DNA of 39,083 bases, taken from NCBI GenBank assembly GCA_903880015.1, contig CAIRNS010000017.1, positions 1 through 39,083 of the forward strand, in the 5' to 3' direction. Of this stretch, positions 7,800-17,425 are shown piece after piece (the stretch's first letter is position 1; the number at the start of each line of letters is the position of its first letter). The position numbers were made by a program, and so were the translations under genes. Source of the DNA: an uncultured Elusimicrobia bacterium. GTDB lineage: Bacteria; Elusimicrobiota; Endomicrobiia; Endomicrobiales; CAIRNS01. The notes under the pieces were generated by a model. The model did not search any database, was not told the DNA's origin, and worked only from the letters and a program-made list of their open reading frames with translations.

Positions 7800-8952
7800 G
7801 TATAGTGCGAAACTCAAGAAACTGCCGCCGTATCTGTTCGTCGAGATTGACCGGAAGAAAAAAGCGGCCATTGAACGCGGCGTTGATATTATATCTTTGG
7901 GTGTGGGAGACCCGGACCAGCCGACGCCGGACCATATAGTCCGTGCCGGCCAGGAAGCTTTAATGAAGGGGACCAATCACCAGTATCCTTTTGGTACGGG
8001 TTTGAAAAAATACCGCGCGGCGGTTGCGCAGTGGTATGATTCGCGGTTTGGCGTTTCTCTTGACGCCGATACCGAAGTGTGCGCGCTGATCGGTTCCAAA
8101 GAAGGTATCGGTCATTTTCACCTGGCATTCATTAATCCCGGCGATGTCGTTCTCATCCCGGAGCCGGGGTATCCCGTCTACGCTACCGGCACTATTTTTA
8201 CCGATGGCGTGCCGTATTTTATGCCCCTGCTTGAAAAAAATAATTTTCTGCCGGATTTTTCCGCCATTCCCGAAGATATTCTCAAAAAAGCAAAAGTGAT
8301 GTTTATTAATTATCCCAATAATCCAACCGCGGCAACGGCCGACGCCGGTTTCTTCGAGACAGTGATAGCCGTGGCGAAGAAATACAATATTATCGTCGCT
8401 CACGATGCGGCGTATTCTGAAATATATTATGACAAGAAGCCGATCAGTTTTCTTTCGGTGGCGGGAGCCAAAGAGGTTGGTGTGGAATTTCATTCGCTGT
8501 CTAAAACCTATAATATGACGGGGTGGCGCATCGGCTGGGCGTGCGGCAACGCAGACATTATCAAGGGTTTGGCGACGGTGAAGGAAAATTTTGATTCCGG
8601 TGTGTTCCAGGCGATACAGGAAGCAGGGATCGCCGCGCTTACCGGCCCTCAGGATTGCGTGGAACAGATGCGCGGGCTATATAAACAGCGTCGCGATACC
8701 TTGGTTGACGGTTTAAACGGCATCGGCTGGACGGTGCGCAAGCCCTCTGCTACTTTTTATGTGTGGGCAAAAGTTCCGGCGGGATATACTTCCTCGGCGG
8801 TGGTGGGAAAACTGTTGGATGAAGCCGGTATTGTCTGTACGCCGGGCAACGGGCTCGGGACTTCAGGGGAAGGGTTCGTGCGGTTTGCGTTGACAGTCGA
8901 TGTTCCCCGTATCAAGGAAGCGCTGAAACGCATTGAAAAAATTAAGTGGTAG
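7789..8952 (+). CDS. dapL: LL-diaminopimelate aminotransferase (DapL-type)
   Basis: This 387-residue class I/II PLP aminotransferase matches the DapL group, which converts tetrahydrodipicolinate directly to LL-diaminopimelate for lysine and peptidoglycan. Motifs include LGVGDPDQPTPDHI near the N-terminus, HQYPFGTG, EPGYPVY, INYPNNPTAATA, HDAAYSEIYYD, the PLP-binding lysine in HSLSKTYNMTGWRIGW (K239) and the C-terminal FVRFALT. ATG 7789 follows AAGGAG; a longer open frame upstream is only the shadow of the small membrane gene. Related alanine/aspartate aminotransferases look similar, so the substrate assignment is strong but not certain. Confidence 0.88.
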   Translation: MKVEYSAKLKKLPPYLFVEIDRKKKAAIERGVDIISLGVGDPDQPTPDHIVRAGQEALMKGTNHQYPFGTGLKKYRAAVAQWYDSRFGVSLDADTEVCALIGSKEGIGHFHLAFINPGDVVLIPEPGYPVYATGTIFTDGVPYFMPLLEKNNFLPDFSAIPEDILKKAKVMFINYPNNPTAATADAGFFETVIAVAKKYNIIVAHDAAYSEIYYDKKPISFLSVAGAKEVGVEFHSLSKTYNMTGWRIGWACGNADIIKGLATVKENFDSGVFQAIQEAGIAALTGPQDCVEQMRGLYKQRRDTLVDGLNGIGWTVRKPSATFYVWAKVPAGYTSSAVVGKLLDEAGIVCTPGNGLGTSGEGFVRFALTVDVPRIKEALKRIEKIKW

Positions 8953-9442
8953 GGCAATAGTTTTTCTGGGCATCGGTTCCAATGCCGGCAATCGTGCACA
9001 AAAGATTTCCGCGGCTATCAGGGAGATAACAGCGCGGTGGCCGTTACTGCGCGCTTCGTCATTGTATCTGACATCGCCCATCGGCCCTCGACAGAGAGAT
9101 TTTCTCAATGCGGTTGTTTCCGTCACGGCAAGCGGTTTGCCCGGCGATATGTTGTGCGCACTGAAGGCGATAGAGCGGAAACTGGGGCGCCGGTCCGCCG
9201 GCGTTCAGCGATGGGGCCCGCGTACCATTGATATCGATATTTTGTTGTGGGGAAAAAGAATTCTGCGCACTCCCGCGCTGGTCATTCCGCATCCCGAAAT
9301 GCTGCGCCGTCGTTTTGTTCTTGAACCGTTGGCAGAAATCGCGCCGCACCGCGTGCATCCGGTTGCAAAGAAATCCATGACGTGCTTGCGGGATGAACTG
9401 CGCGAGCGTCGGCACAATCAAAAGGTGAAAAAGTATGAATAA
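8933..9442 (+). CDS. folK: 2-amino-4-hydroxy-6-hydroxymethyldihydropteridine pyrophosphokinase (HPPK)
   Basis: This protein of about 169 residues transfers pyrophosphate from ATP to the pterin in folate synthesis. It has the signature LGIGSNAGNR at the N-terminus, LTSPIGPRQRDFLNAV, and the HPPK hallmark GPRTIDIDILLWG with metal-binding D100 and D102, then IPHPEMLRRRFVLEPL. The only in-frame start is the TTG at 8933, 20 bp inside dapL, with no clear Shine-Dalgarno; translation is probably coupled. The basic tail overlaps panB by 8 bp. Confidence 0.9.
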   Translation: MKKLSGRAIVFLGIGSNAGNRAQKISAAIREITARWPLLRASSLYLTSPIGPRQRDFLNAVVSVTASGLPGDMLCALKAIERKLGRRSAGVQRWGPRTIDIDILLWGKRILRTPALVIPHPEMLRRRFVLEPLAEIAPHRVHPVAKKSMTCLRDELRERRHNQKVKKYE

Positions 9443-10235
9443 AGTTACGACATCTACCGTCAGGGAAATGAAAAAAAATGGCGAGAAAATAGTCATGCTG
9501 ACCGGGTATGATTGCCCCATGGCAAAAATGCTCAACGACGCCGGCATCGACATTATTCTGGTAGGTGATTCACTGGGTATGGTAAAACTGGGTTTTGACA
9601 GTACCCTGCCGGTGACTTTAGACGATATTTTGTACCATTGTAAGTCGGTGCGCAGGGGGAATACCCGGGCGATGCACGTGGCCGATATGCCGTTTATGTC
9701 GTACGAGGTCAGTGTTGACGAGGCCATCGCCAATGCCGGAAAACTAATAAAATTGGGCGGCGCCGAAGCGGTGAAAATCGAAGGCGGGACTGAGATAGTC
9801 GGGACTGTCACAGCGCTGGTCAACGCAAAAATACCGGTTATGGGACACATCGGGCTTACACCACAGGCCATAAATACTTTGGGCGGCTACCGGGTTCAGG
9901 GAAAAAACGCAATGGCGGCGCAGAAACTGGTTGATGCGGCTGTTGCCCTGGAAACTGCCGGTATATTCGCTCTCGTTCTTGAATGTGTCCCTGAGGCACT
10001 CGCCGCGGAGATTTCGCAGCGCTTGGCTATCCCGGTAATCGGCATCGGCGCCGGTGTCGGTTGCGACGGACAAGTGCTGGTAACTGACGATATGCTTGGG
10101 CTCTTCGCGGAATTCAAACCGAAGTTTGTCAAACGCTACGCCGAACTTCGTCCGCTAATCTTGGGCGCTCTGAAGCAATACACTGCAGAAGTTAAGAGCA
10201 AAGCATTCCCCGGCGATGAAAACACCTACAAGTGA
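9435..10235 (+). CDS. panB: 3-methyl-2-oxobutanoate hydroxymethyltransferase (ketopantoate hydroxymethyltransferase)
   Basis: This 266-residue PanB makes ketopantoate from 2-oxoisovalerate and methylene-tetrahydrofolate, the first pantothenate step. Conserved pieces are VMLTGYDCPMAK, VGDSLGMV with the metal ligand D45, VADMPFMSY with D84, AVKIEGG with E116, MGHIGLTPQ and the C-terminal IGIGAGVGCDGQVLVTDD. Length is typical. It overlaps folK by 8 bp, which fits a folate-dependent enzyme next to a folate gene. panC follows after a 193-bp gap filled by palindromic repeats. Confidence 0.97.
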   Translation: MNKVTTSTVREMKKNGEKIVMLTGYDCPMAKMLNDAGIDIILVGDSLGMVKLGFDSTLPVTLDDILYHCKSVRRGNTRAMHVADMPFMSYEVSVDEAIANAGKLIKLGGAEAVKIEGGTEIVGTVTALVNAKIPVMGHIGLTPQAINTLGGYRVQGKNAMAAQKLVDAAVALETAGIFALVLECVPEALAAEISQRLAIPVIGIGAGVGCDGQVLVTDDMLGLFAEFKPKFVKRYAELRPLILGALKQYTAEVKSKAFPGDENTYK

Positions 10236-10278
10236 TGTGATGCATAGCTCTTGGTCATGGCCTTTTTCAGTTCTCTTT

Positions 10279-10397
10279 GTCATTCCCGAGGTAGTAATCG
10301 GGAGTATGGTTTTGTCTTTTGAGTGACATAAAACCATATCCCCGATAACACAATTCGGGGATGACAGACTGTGGGTAGTAATCTGGGATATGGTGTT
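10279..10397. repeat. Intergenic palindromic repeat, family B (GTCATTCCCG type)
   Basis: The arm GTCATTCCCG...TATGGTTTTGT (10279-10315) is mirrored by ACATAAAACCATA...GGGGATGAC (10326-10365). A third partial copy in direct orientation (GGTAGTAATCTGGGATATGG, from 10374) follows. The element fills most of the panB-panC gap and resembles widespread GTCAT-type REP sequences. Confidence 0.75.
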
Positions 10398-10428
10398 GTT
10401 TGGTCATTTGGGGAATCGTTAATACGAC

Positions 10429-11283
10429 ATGAAAATTATTCGATCTGTTGCTCAGATGCAGAAGATGATGATGCGGCGTGCTGGCAAGTCGCTGGGGTTC
10501 GTGCCGACCATGGGGGCGTTGCATGCCGGCCACTTGTCTCTGATCCGGCGCGCGCGGACTGAAAATGATCTGGTGGCGGTTTCAATTTTTGTTAATCCCG
10601 CTCAGTTCGGTCCCCGGGAAGACTATCAGCGTTATCCGCGGCCGTTCGCTCAGGATGCGCGCTTATGCCGGGCCGCCGGAGTTGACTATTTTTTCGCGCC
10701 CGCCGCGGCAGACATGTATCCGGATGGCTATGCGACTTATACGGAAGTAACGCACCTGTCGAATGTTTTGTGCGGGGCGTCGCGGCCGGGACATTTCCGC
10801 GGGGTTGCCACCGTGGTCGCCAAATTATTGAACATAACCGCACCCGACCGGGCATATCTCGGCATAAAGGATTACCAACAGGTGCACATAATCTCGCGCA
10901 TGGTCCGGGACCTCAATATGCCGGTAAAAATTGTTGCGTGCCCCACTGTCCGCGAACCTTCGGGTCTTGCGCTTTCCAGCCGTAATCAATTTCTTTCCGC
11001 TGAACAAAAAGCGGGCAGTGCGGTCATCGCCCGCGCTTTACATCATTGCCGTGATTTGATACTATCGAAAAAACAGCGCAAGAGCCGTGAAATAATACAG
11101 TGCATGAAAAGAATGATTACATCAATTCCCGGCGCGAAGATTGATTATGTGGCGGTTGTTGACTGCCAGACGCTTGATCCGATAACGGTAGTTGGTTCGG
11201 TAGCCGCAATTGTGTGTGCCGTCCGTGTGGGGACGACTCGACTTATTGATAATATAGTTGTACGCAGTGCCGTGTCCCGGTAG
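10429..11283 (+). CDS. panC: Pantoate--beta-alanine ligase (pantothenate synthetase)
   Basis: This 284-residue PanC condenses pantoate and beta-alanine using ATP. The nucleotidyltransferase-fold motif TMGALHAGHLSLI (H32, H35) is intact, with FVNPAQFGPREDYQRYPR, CGASRPGHFRGVATVV, YLGIKDYQQ and the LALSSRNQFLS ATP loop. The start ATG 10429 begins MKIIRSV, a usual PanC N-terminus. panD, needed for beta-alanine in many bacteria, is not in the window. Confidence 0.97.
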   Translation: MKIIRSVAQMQKMMMRRAGKSLGFVPTMGALHAGHLSLIRRARTENDLVAVSIFVNPAQFGPREDYQRYPRPFAQDARLCRAAGVDYFFAPAAADMYPDGYATYTEVTHLSNVLCGASRPGHFRGVATVVAKLLNITAPDRAYLGIKDYQQVHIISRMVRDLNMPVKIVACPTVREPSGLALSSRNQFLSAEQKAGSAVIARALHHCRDLILSKKQRKSREIIQCMKRMITSIPGAKIDYVAVVDCQTLDPITVVGSVAAIVCAVRVGTTRLIDNIVVRSAVSR

Positions 11284-11300
11284 CGCAAGGAGGAGCATCC

Positions 11301-11813
11301 ATGACTCGCAAAACATTTATAGTCAGGCCGCGTTTGCAGTTTAAGTATCTTGCCTTGTCGCTGATGGTCGTGTGCTTGACGGCATTGGCCGTTTATTATG
11401 TTTTTTGGAGCTCTCTGGTCACCTCGCCGGGCATGGAAGAGCTCAACTCCGGTGAAGTCAGAGCCCTGCAGTATGCCTATCAAACCAATTTCATCTGGGT
11501 GGTGCTGATTATCGTTGTTGCCATCGGATTCATCAGTATTTTTTATTTTCACCGTCTGATTGGACCTATCTATATGATAGGGAAAACTGTCAAAACAATA
11601 GGGACCGGGGATCTTACCGTAACCGTGCATTCTCGCAAAAAAGATGAATTGAAGGATATTTCGGTTCACCTGCAGGATATGATAGACAATATCCGCCGCG
11701 CTGTTGTTTCAGACAGGGAGCGTATCCGTTTGATTGGAGAAGCGCTTGACAAAAATGATGCGGCGGCGGCAAAAGAGAATCTCGCCCAGTTGACCAACTG
11801 GTACAAAATATAG
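11301..11813 (+). CDS. Membrane protein with HAMP domain and no output domain
   Basis: This 170-residue protein has two transmembrane segments (about 15-37 and 65-85) around a short periplasmic loop. A HAMP-like linker follows (RLIGPIYMIGKTVKTIGTGDL), with a helical stretch (HLQDMIDNIRRAVVSDRERI) at the C-terminus. No kinase, methyl-accepting or cyclase domain follows. AGGAGG lies just before ATG 11301. A second protein of the same layout sits on the other side of nadB. Function unknown; it might relay a membrane signal to a separate partner. Confidence 0.8.
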   Translation: MTRKTFIVRPRLQFKYLALSLMVVCLTALAVYYVFWSSLVTSPGMEELNSGEVRALQYAYQTNFIWVVLIIVVAIGFISIFYFHRLIGPIYMIGKTVKTIGTGDLTVTVHSRKKDELKDISVHLQDMIDNIRRAVVSDRERIRLIGEALDKNDAAAAKENLAQLTNWYKI

Positions 11814-11823
11814 TTCTTCCTCA

Positions 11824-13407
11824 ATGGCACATCACATCAGCGATTATCTTGTCATCGGCAGCGGTATAGCCGGCCTGTCTTTTGCCATCAAGGCAAGCCA
11901 GACGGGCTCGGTGACGCTTATTACCAAGCGTCGGCTCGCCGACGCGGCGACGAGCTACGCCCAGGGCGGGATAGCCGCAGTATCCGACCCCGAGGATTCG
12001 ACGGAGCGGCACATTTCCGATACGCTTTCCGCCGGGGCAGGATTGTGTTCACAGGATGTTGTATCGTATGTCATCGAACATGCGCCGGCGCGTATGCAGG
12101 ACCTCGTTGATTGGGGGATGCGCTTTGATGCTGAGAGAGGGTTGGAGGCCGGCCACACATTCCGCCGGGTTTTCCATGCCGGTGATTTTACCGGCAGAGA
12201 GATCGAAGATGTTTTGATTAAGAAAATAAGTCAACAAAAAAATATTGCCGTTTTTGAAAATCACATCGCCGTTGACTTGATCACCACCGGAAAAATAAAC
12301 CGCCGCTTTGCCGGCGCCGATGAGCGCTGTTGGGGCGCCTATGTGTTGGATATCAACGGCAATACCATACAGACTTTTCTGGCAAAAACGGTTGTCCTGG
12401 CGACGGGTGGCGCGGGGAAAGTATATCTTTACACATCCAGCCCCGATGTTTCCACCGGTGACGGAATGGCTATGGCGTACCGGTGCGGCGCCACAATGGC
12501 AAATATGGAATTTGTCCAGTTTCATCCGACCTGTTTGTTCCATCCTCAGGCAAAATCATTTCTTATTTCCGAAGCGGTCCGGGGAGAAGGGGCCATCCTG
12601 CGGCTTAAGAACGGCCAGCCGTTCATGCACAAATACCATCCGATGAAAGAGCTTGCCCCCCGCGATATCGTGGCGCGTGCCATCGACCAGGAATTAAAAT
12701 CATCCGGTGAAGATTTTGTCTATCTCGATATAACGGCAAAAGGCGAGAAGTTCCTTACCGCGCGGTTCCCTAATATTTATTCTACCTGTTTAAAATACGG
12801 CATTGATATGGCAAAGGATTTTATCCCTGTCGTGCCGGCAGCTCATTATTTTTGCGGTGGCGTTAAAACAACCCTTTCGGGGGAAACATCAATCCGCCAT
12901 TTGTTCGCCATTGGAGAAACCGCTTGTACCGGCATGCACGGCGCCAACCGGCTGGCGTCCAATTCACTGCTTGAAGCGCTGGTATGCGCCGACACCGCGG
13001 TAACGCGTGCGCGGGAACTTGTCGCCGCGCCCTGTTCGTTCCCGGACATTCCCGTCTGGGATTCTGGCAACGCCCGGGATAGCGACGAGTCCGTGGTTGT
13101 CAGCCAGAACTGGGAAGAAATCCGCCATTTCATGGGGAACTATGTCGGCATAGTTCGCAGTACCAAACGCCTTGAGCGCGCCGCGCGCCGCATAGAGCTT
13201 CTCCAACAGGAAATCAGCGAATACTATTGGAATTTTATTATAACCAGTGATTTGATAGAACTGCGCAATATCGCGACGGTGGCTGAATTAGTTATCCATG
13301 GCGCGCAACAACGCCGCGAAAGCCGGGGACTGCATTACACCCTTGATTTTCCGGCATCCTCCGCCCATCCCGCTGACACAATCATCCGTCGTTTTCCGAC
13401 AGTATAA
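11824..13407 (+). CDS. nadB: L-aspartate oxidase
   Basis: This 527-residue FAD enzyme oxidises aspartate to iminoaspartate, the first step of de novo NAD synthesis. It shows the N-terminal Rossmann motif VIGSGIAGLSFAIKA, the ATSYAQGGIAAV segment, FQFHP-type EFVQFHPTCL, the catalytic-region SEAVRGEGAILR, GANRLASNSLLEALV and a C-terminal helical domain typical of the succinate dehydrogenase/fumarate reductase flavoprotein family. The SASS..EAL pattern and length favour NadB over SdhA. No Shine-Dalgarno precedes ATG 11824, only 10 bp after the HAMP gene, so translation is probably coupled. nadA and nadC are not in the window. Confidence 0.95.
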   Translation: MAHHISDYLVIGSGIAGLSFAIKASQTGSVTLITKRRLADAATSYAQGGIAAVSDPEDSTERHISDTLSAGAGLCSQDVVSYVIEHAPARMQDLVDWGMRFDAERGLEAGHTFRRVFHAGDFTGREIEDVLIKKISQQKNIAVFENHIAVDLITTGKINRRFAGADERCWGAYVLDINGNTIQTFLAKTVVLATGGAGKVYLYTSSPDVSTGDGMAMAYRCGATMANMEFVQFHPTCLFHPQAKSFLISEAVRGEGAILRLKNGQPFMHKYHPMKELAPRDIVARAIDQELKSSGEDFVYLDITAKGEKFLTARFPNIYSTCLKYGIDMAKDFIPVVPAAHYFCGGVKTTLSGETSIRHLFAIGETACTGMHGANRLASNSLLEALVCADTAVTRARELVAAPCSFPDIPVWDSGNARDSDESVVVSQNWEEIRHFMGNYVGIVRSTKRLERAARRIELLQQEISEYYWNFIITSDLIELRNIATVAELVIHGAQQRRESRGLHYTLDFPASSAHPADTIIRRFPTV

Positions 13408-13436
13408 TTGAAGAGACGCCCAAAGTTTGCTATCAT
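13408..13436 (+). promoter_or_regulatory. Putative sigma-70 promoter downstream of nadB
   Basis: TTGAAG (13408-13413), a 17-bp spacer and TATCAT (13431-13436) begin immediately after the nadB stop codon and about 70 bp before the HAMP-like gene at 13503, which leads into uvrA. Confidence 0.5.
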
Positions 13437-13502
13437 ACTTATGCTGTTCCGGCACCTCACCATTATACATCAGTTTGCGCAATGCTCGCGGGGGAAGCGG
13501 TT

Positions 13503-13946
13503 ATGGAAAAAATGATCGAAAAACGGCGTAAGATTGTTTTAACGAGAGAAGAAATCATCATTTTAAGGTCTTTGTTTTTCAAGGCAATGGTGCCGGTAGG
13601 CGTTATGATTATCATCAGCTCGCTGGTTCTGACCAGAGGGCTGTTTTTTTTGTTAAATAAAACCAGTTTTTACAATTACGGTATTGCACCCGGAATCTCA
13701 ATGAAGAACGCTTCTGATTTTTTTCATACGTATCTGTCTATTTCCTGCATCAATATCGTTCTCATGGCGGTACTGGCTATCATCGTCAGTTATATAGCGC
13801 TGCACAACATCATTCTCCCGGTGATGCGCATTACCCGTGAGCTCAAGAGCAACCGGGAAAACAAGACAAAAAAAATTATTACCGTCCGGTCAACCGATAC
13901 GCTCTTAGTCCCGCTGGTAGCGTTGATAAACGAGTACATGGCGTGA
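13503..13946 (+). CDS. HAMP-like membrane protein without output domain
   Basis: This 147-residue protein has two transmembrane segments (about 25-46 and 72-96) enclosing a periplasmic loop. A HAMP-type start (ILPVMRITRELKSNRENKTKK) and a short cytosolic tail follow. ATG 13503 is chosen over ATG 13482 because GGGGGAAG lies at proper spacing before it. The layout echoes the protein at 11301-11813. uvrA follows 55 bp later. I recognise no specific family. Confidence 0.72.
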   Translation: MEKMIEKRRKIVLTREEIIILRSLFFKAMVPVGVMIIISSLVLTRGLFFLLNKTSFYNYGIAPGISMKNASDFFHTYLSISCINIVLMAVLAIIVSYIALHNIILPVMRITRELKSNRENKTKKIITVRSTDTLLVPLVALINEYMA

Positions 13947-14001
13947 CGGACCCCCGATAGGGACATTCGGGTGACCACAAACCCAATAATGGATATACAT
14001 A

Positions 14002-16806
14002 ATGGATCACATAGTCATTCGTGGCGCCCGCCAGCATAACCTTAAGAATATCAGTTGTGAAATTCCCCGTAATAAACTGGTTGTGATAACCGGCTTGTCC
14101 GGTTCCGGCAAATCTTCTTTGGCGTTCGATACCATTTACGCCGAGGGGCAGCGGCGCTATGTCGAGTCGCTATCCGCCTACGCCCGGCAATTTCTGGAAT
14201 TGATGGACAAGCCCGATGTGGATATTATTGAGGGTTTGTCTCCGGCTATTGCGATCGAGCAACGGGCTCCCTCGCATAACCCTCGTTCTACCGTTGGAAC
14301 AGTTACGGAAATATACGATTATCTGCGGCTGCTCTTTGCCCGCATCGGCGTTCCCCATTGTCCGGATTGCGGGCAGGAGATAAAACCGCAATCCGCCCAG
14401 CAGATTATTGATGATGTCGTTGCCCTGCCTGCCGGAACGAAAATTCAAGTGCTGGCTCCTCTGGTGCGCGGGAGGATCGGGACCTATGAGGAATTGTTTT
14501 CGCACTTGAAAAAAAATGGGTATGTGCGCGTTCGTGTAGACGGGAAAATAGTTGATCTGGAAGACAGCATCAAACTTGACCGGTATAAAAAACATACGAT
14601 TGAGCTGGTAGTTGACCGTTTGGTCATCCAGCCGGGAGTGCGTACCCGTTTGGCTGATTCAGTCGAGACTGCGCTGAAACAATCAAAAGGGCTTGCGTTA
14701 ATCACCGCCGACGGCGCGGCGCCGTTTAAGGAAAAACTGTTCAGCGAACATCACGCCTGCGCGGCATGCGGCATCAGCCTTCCGGATATCGAGCCGCGAT
14801 TATTTTCATTTAATTCGCCCTACGGCGCCTGTCCGGATTGTACCGGGCTGGGCAATAAAATTGAAATTGACGAGGACCTGGTCGTTCCCGACGCCGGGCG
14901 TTCTATCGATGAAGGCGCGATCGTTGCTTGGTCGCAGCCCATAACGACGCGGACGCACCGGTGGAAGAATTCATGGAGCGGTTATTACGGCGGGATGCTG
15001 GCCGAGGTCTGCAAACGCAACGGTATTTCGCGCACCAAGCCATGGTCGCAGCTTTCACGCAAACACCAGGAAATGCTGTTGACAGGCGAAGGTGATTTTG
15101 AAGGCGTGATGACAAATCTCCAGCGCCGCTATAATGAGACAGAATCAGAATTCGTTAAAGAAGAAATCGACGCGACCTATATGCGCCGGCGGATATGTCC
15201 GACATGTAAGGGTGCGCGCCTAAAGAAGGAGGCGCTGGCGGTGAAAATTGACGGGAGATCCATTGTCGATCTTACCGGAATGTCGGTGACCGATTCCCGT
15301 GATTTTTTTTCCCGTATGCCGCTGTCCGATAAAAACAAGGTCATCAGCAAGGCGGTTCTCAAGGAAATAAATGCGCGCCTGTCTTTTCTTGCCAATGTCG
15401 GGCTTGGCTATCTTACCATCAACCGGTCCAGCGTGACTCTGGCGGGCGGCGAAGCCCAGCGCATTCATTTGGCGACCCAGATCGGTTCAGGGTTGACCGG
15501 TGTTCTGTATGTTCTTGACGAACCGTCCATAGGATTGCACCAGCGCGACAATAAAAAATTGTTAGACACGTTGCTGAAACTGCGCGATCTCGGCAATACG
15601 CTGATTGTCGTTGAACACGATGAAGAGACCATGCGCGCCGCTGACTGGATAATCGATCTCGGGCCGGGAGCCGGCGTGCACGGTGGCGCTATCGTAGCTC
15701 AGGGGCCGTTGTCCCGGGTTCTCAAAGAAAAGCAGTCAATGACAGCGCGCTATCTTAACGGGAAGCTGACCATTCCGGTCCCTGCACAGCGGCGCAAGCC
15801 CCATGAGTCCCGCTGGTTAACCGTCAAGGGCGCGGCACAGTTTAATTTAAAAAATATCGATGTCGCCATCCCCTTGGGGTTGTGCGTTTGCATTACCGGG
15901 GTTTCGGGTTCCGGCAAATCAACCCTGGTGCATGAAGTGCTGTTTAAAGCGCTTGCCCAGAAACTCTACGGTCTTAAGGATATTCCGGGTAAGCACCGCG
16001 CTCTCATCGGCGGAGAAAATCTGGACAAAGTAATCATTGTCGATCAATCGCCAATCGGGCGCACGCCGCGTTCCAACCCCGCGACCTATACCGGCGCGTT
16101 CGGACCCATCCGGGAACTTTTTTCGCAGATGCCTGAGGCGAAAAGCCGCGGGTATCAGCCGGGTCGTTTTTATTTTAATGTCAAAGGTGGCCGGTGCGAG
16201 AACTGTCAGGGCGACGGAACGCTGAAAATAGAAATGCAGTTTCTGCCGGATGTATATGTGCATTGCGAGGTCTGCGGGGGAAAACGGTTTAACGAGGAAA
16301 CCCTGCGCGTCAGGTACAAAGGAAAAAATATCGATGAAGTGCTGAGTATGACGGTTGAAGAAGGCGGTGAATTTTTTAAAAATATTCCACCGCTTGCCCG
16401 CATTTTGGGCACGCTCAACGATGTGGGGCTTGGATATATAAAACTGGGACAACCGGCGACAACGCTCTCCGGCGGTGAAGCGCAGCGGGTGAAGCTGGCG
16501 ACCGAATTGTCAAAACGGGCTACCGGCAGGACGCTCTATATACTCGATGAACCGACGACCGGACTTCATTTCGCCGATGTACAGAAACTGCTGGGTATAT
16601 TGCATCGCTTGACGGATTCCGGCAACACGGTGATGATTATTGAGCACAATCTTGATGTCATAAAAACTTCTGACTGGATTATCGACCTTGGCCCTGAAGG
16701 TGGCGCCGCCGGCGGCAGTATCGTCGCCCAGGGCACACCGGAGCAGGTTGCCCGCACCGCGGAGTCGTACACCGGCCGGTATCTTTCGCCACTGTTGAGT
16801 ATTTGA
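14002..16806 (+). CDS. uvrA: UvrABC excision nuclease subunit A
   Basis: This 934-residue UvrA is the damage-recognition ATPase of nucleotide excision repair. It has two ABC modules. The first carries Walker A GLSGSGKS (31-38), a CPDCG pair, an inserted zinc site (CAACG...CPDC) and a CPTCKG element; the second carries Walker A GVSGSGKS (633-640) and the C-terminal zinc finger CENCQGDG...CEVCGG. Both signature and Walker B motifs are present ([58 protein letters not shown]). Length is normal. uvrB and uvrC are not in the window. Confidence 0.99.
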   Translation: MDHIVIRGARQHNLKNISCEIPRNKLVVITGLSGSGKSSLAFDTIYAEGQRRYVESLSAYARQFLELMDKPDVDIIEGLSPAIAIEQRAPSHNPRSTVGTVTEIYDYLRLLFARIGVPHCPDCGQEIKPQSAQQIIDDVVALPAGTKIQVLAPLVRGRIGTYEELFSHLKKNGYVRVRVDGKIVDLEDSIKLDRYKKHTIELVVDRLVIQPGVRTRLADSVETALKQSKGLALITADGAAPFKEKLFSEHHACAACGISLPDIEPRLFSFNSPYGACPDCTGLGNKIEIDEDLVVPDAGRSIDEGAIVAWSQPITTRTHRWKNSWSGYYGGMLAEVCKRNGISRTKPWSQLSRKHQEMLLTGEGDFEGVMTNLQRRYNETESEFVKEEIDATYMRRRICPTCKGARLKKEALAVKIDGRSIVDLTGMSVTDSRDFFSRMPLSDKNKVISKAVLKEINARLSFLANVGLGYLTINRSSVTLAGGEAQRIHLATQIGSGLTGVLYVLDEPSIGLHQRDNKKLLDTLLKLRDLGNTLIVVEHDEETMRAADWIIDLGPGAGVHGGAIVAQGPLSRVLKEKQSMTARYLNGKLTIPVPAQRRKPHESRWLTVKGAAQFNLKNIDVAIPLGLCVCITGVSGSGKSTLVHEVLFKALAQKLYGLKDIPGKHRALIGGENLDKVIIVDQSPIGRTPRSNPATYTGAFGPIRELFSQMPEAKSRGYQPGRFYFNVKGGRCENCQGDGTLKIEMQFLPDVYVHCEVCGGKRFNEETLRVRYKGKNIDEVLSMTVEEGGEFFKNIPPLARILGTLNDVGLGYIKLGQPATTLSGGEAQRVKLATELSKRATGRTLYILDEPTTGLHFADVQKLLGILHRLTDSGNTVMIIEHNLDVIKTSDWIIDLGPEGGAAGGSIVAQGTPEQVARTAESYTGRYLSPLLSI

Positions 16807-16828
16807 TCAAATTGAAGTACAATGTCGA

Positions 16829-16834
16829 TATAAT
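16829..16834 (+). promoter_or_regulatory. Candidate -10 element for the pal-tol cluster
   Basis: A perfect TATAAT lies 42 bp upstream of the pal ATG, in the 69-bp gap after uvrA. No convincing -35 hexamer is found at 16-18 bp. AAAGGAGAA precedes the start codon by about 14 bp. Confidence 0.35.
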
Positions 16835-16875
16835 GAATCAAATTACTGAACGGAAAAGGAGAACTTAAAATCGTT

Positions 16876-17376
16876 ATGAAAAAATTAGCCGTGTGTTTGC
16901 TTGTCAGCCTATTTTTTACAGTGGGGTGTGCCAAAAAATCGATTAAACCTGCTGTTTCGCCGCAACAGCCGGTTACTTCTGCCGACGAATCGCAAAAAGA
17001 TGAACCATCCATCCGTTATGCCGATTGGAATAAAGCCCCTGATTTAAAAACCATTTATTTTGATTATGATAAAAGCGAGTTGACCCTCGATGCGCGTCAG
17101 ATCCTTCAGAAAAATGCCGTATATCTAAAGAATAACGAAGATTTGATGATCCTGATTGCCGGGCATTGCGACGAGCGGGGTACGACGGAATATAATTTGG
17201 CTCTCGGGCAGCGACGGGCGACCATCGTTCGCGAGTATTACGGTAAGCTGGGATTGCCGCTTACACAGGTGGGCACCATATCATATGGGAAAGAAAAACC
17301 TGAAGATCTCCGCAATTCTGAAGAGGGATGGGCGCTCAACCGCCGTGCTGAAACGAGAACAAGGGTCCGGAAATAA
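16876..17376 (+). CDS. pal: Peptidoglycan-associated lipoprotein Pal (OmpA family)
   Basis: This 166-residue lipoprotein should tether the outer membrane to peptidoglycan and engage TolB. A signal sequence ends in a lipobox-like TVGC with lipidated Cys18, followed by a Pro/Ser-rich linker. The C-terminal OmpA-like domain has IYFDYDKSELTLDAR, ILIAGHCDERGTTEYNLALG, RRATIVREYY and ISYGKEKP, the usual Pal pattern. It heads a rearranged Tol-Pal cluster, whereas in Escherichia coli it is near the end. Confidence 0.95.
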   Translation: MKKLAVCLLVSLFFTVGCAKKSIKPAVSPQQPVTSADESQKDEPSIRYADWNKAPDLKTIYFDYDKSELTLDARQILQKNAVYLKNNEDLMILIAGHCDERGTTEYNLALGQRRATIVREYYGKLGLPLTQVGTISYGKEKPEDLRNSEEGWALNRRAETRTRVRK

Positions 17377-17425
17377 ATTCATTTAGTCGTCGAGTATGGT
17401 GCTGCGTTTAGGGGACTACATAATC

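Noticed and set aside
11790-11814. Promoter TTGACC...TATAGT before nadB
   Set aside because: The spacer is only 13 bp, outside the working range of sigma-70.
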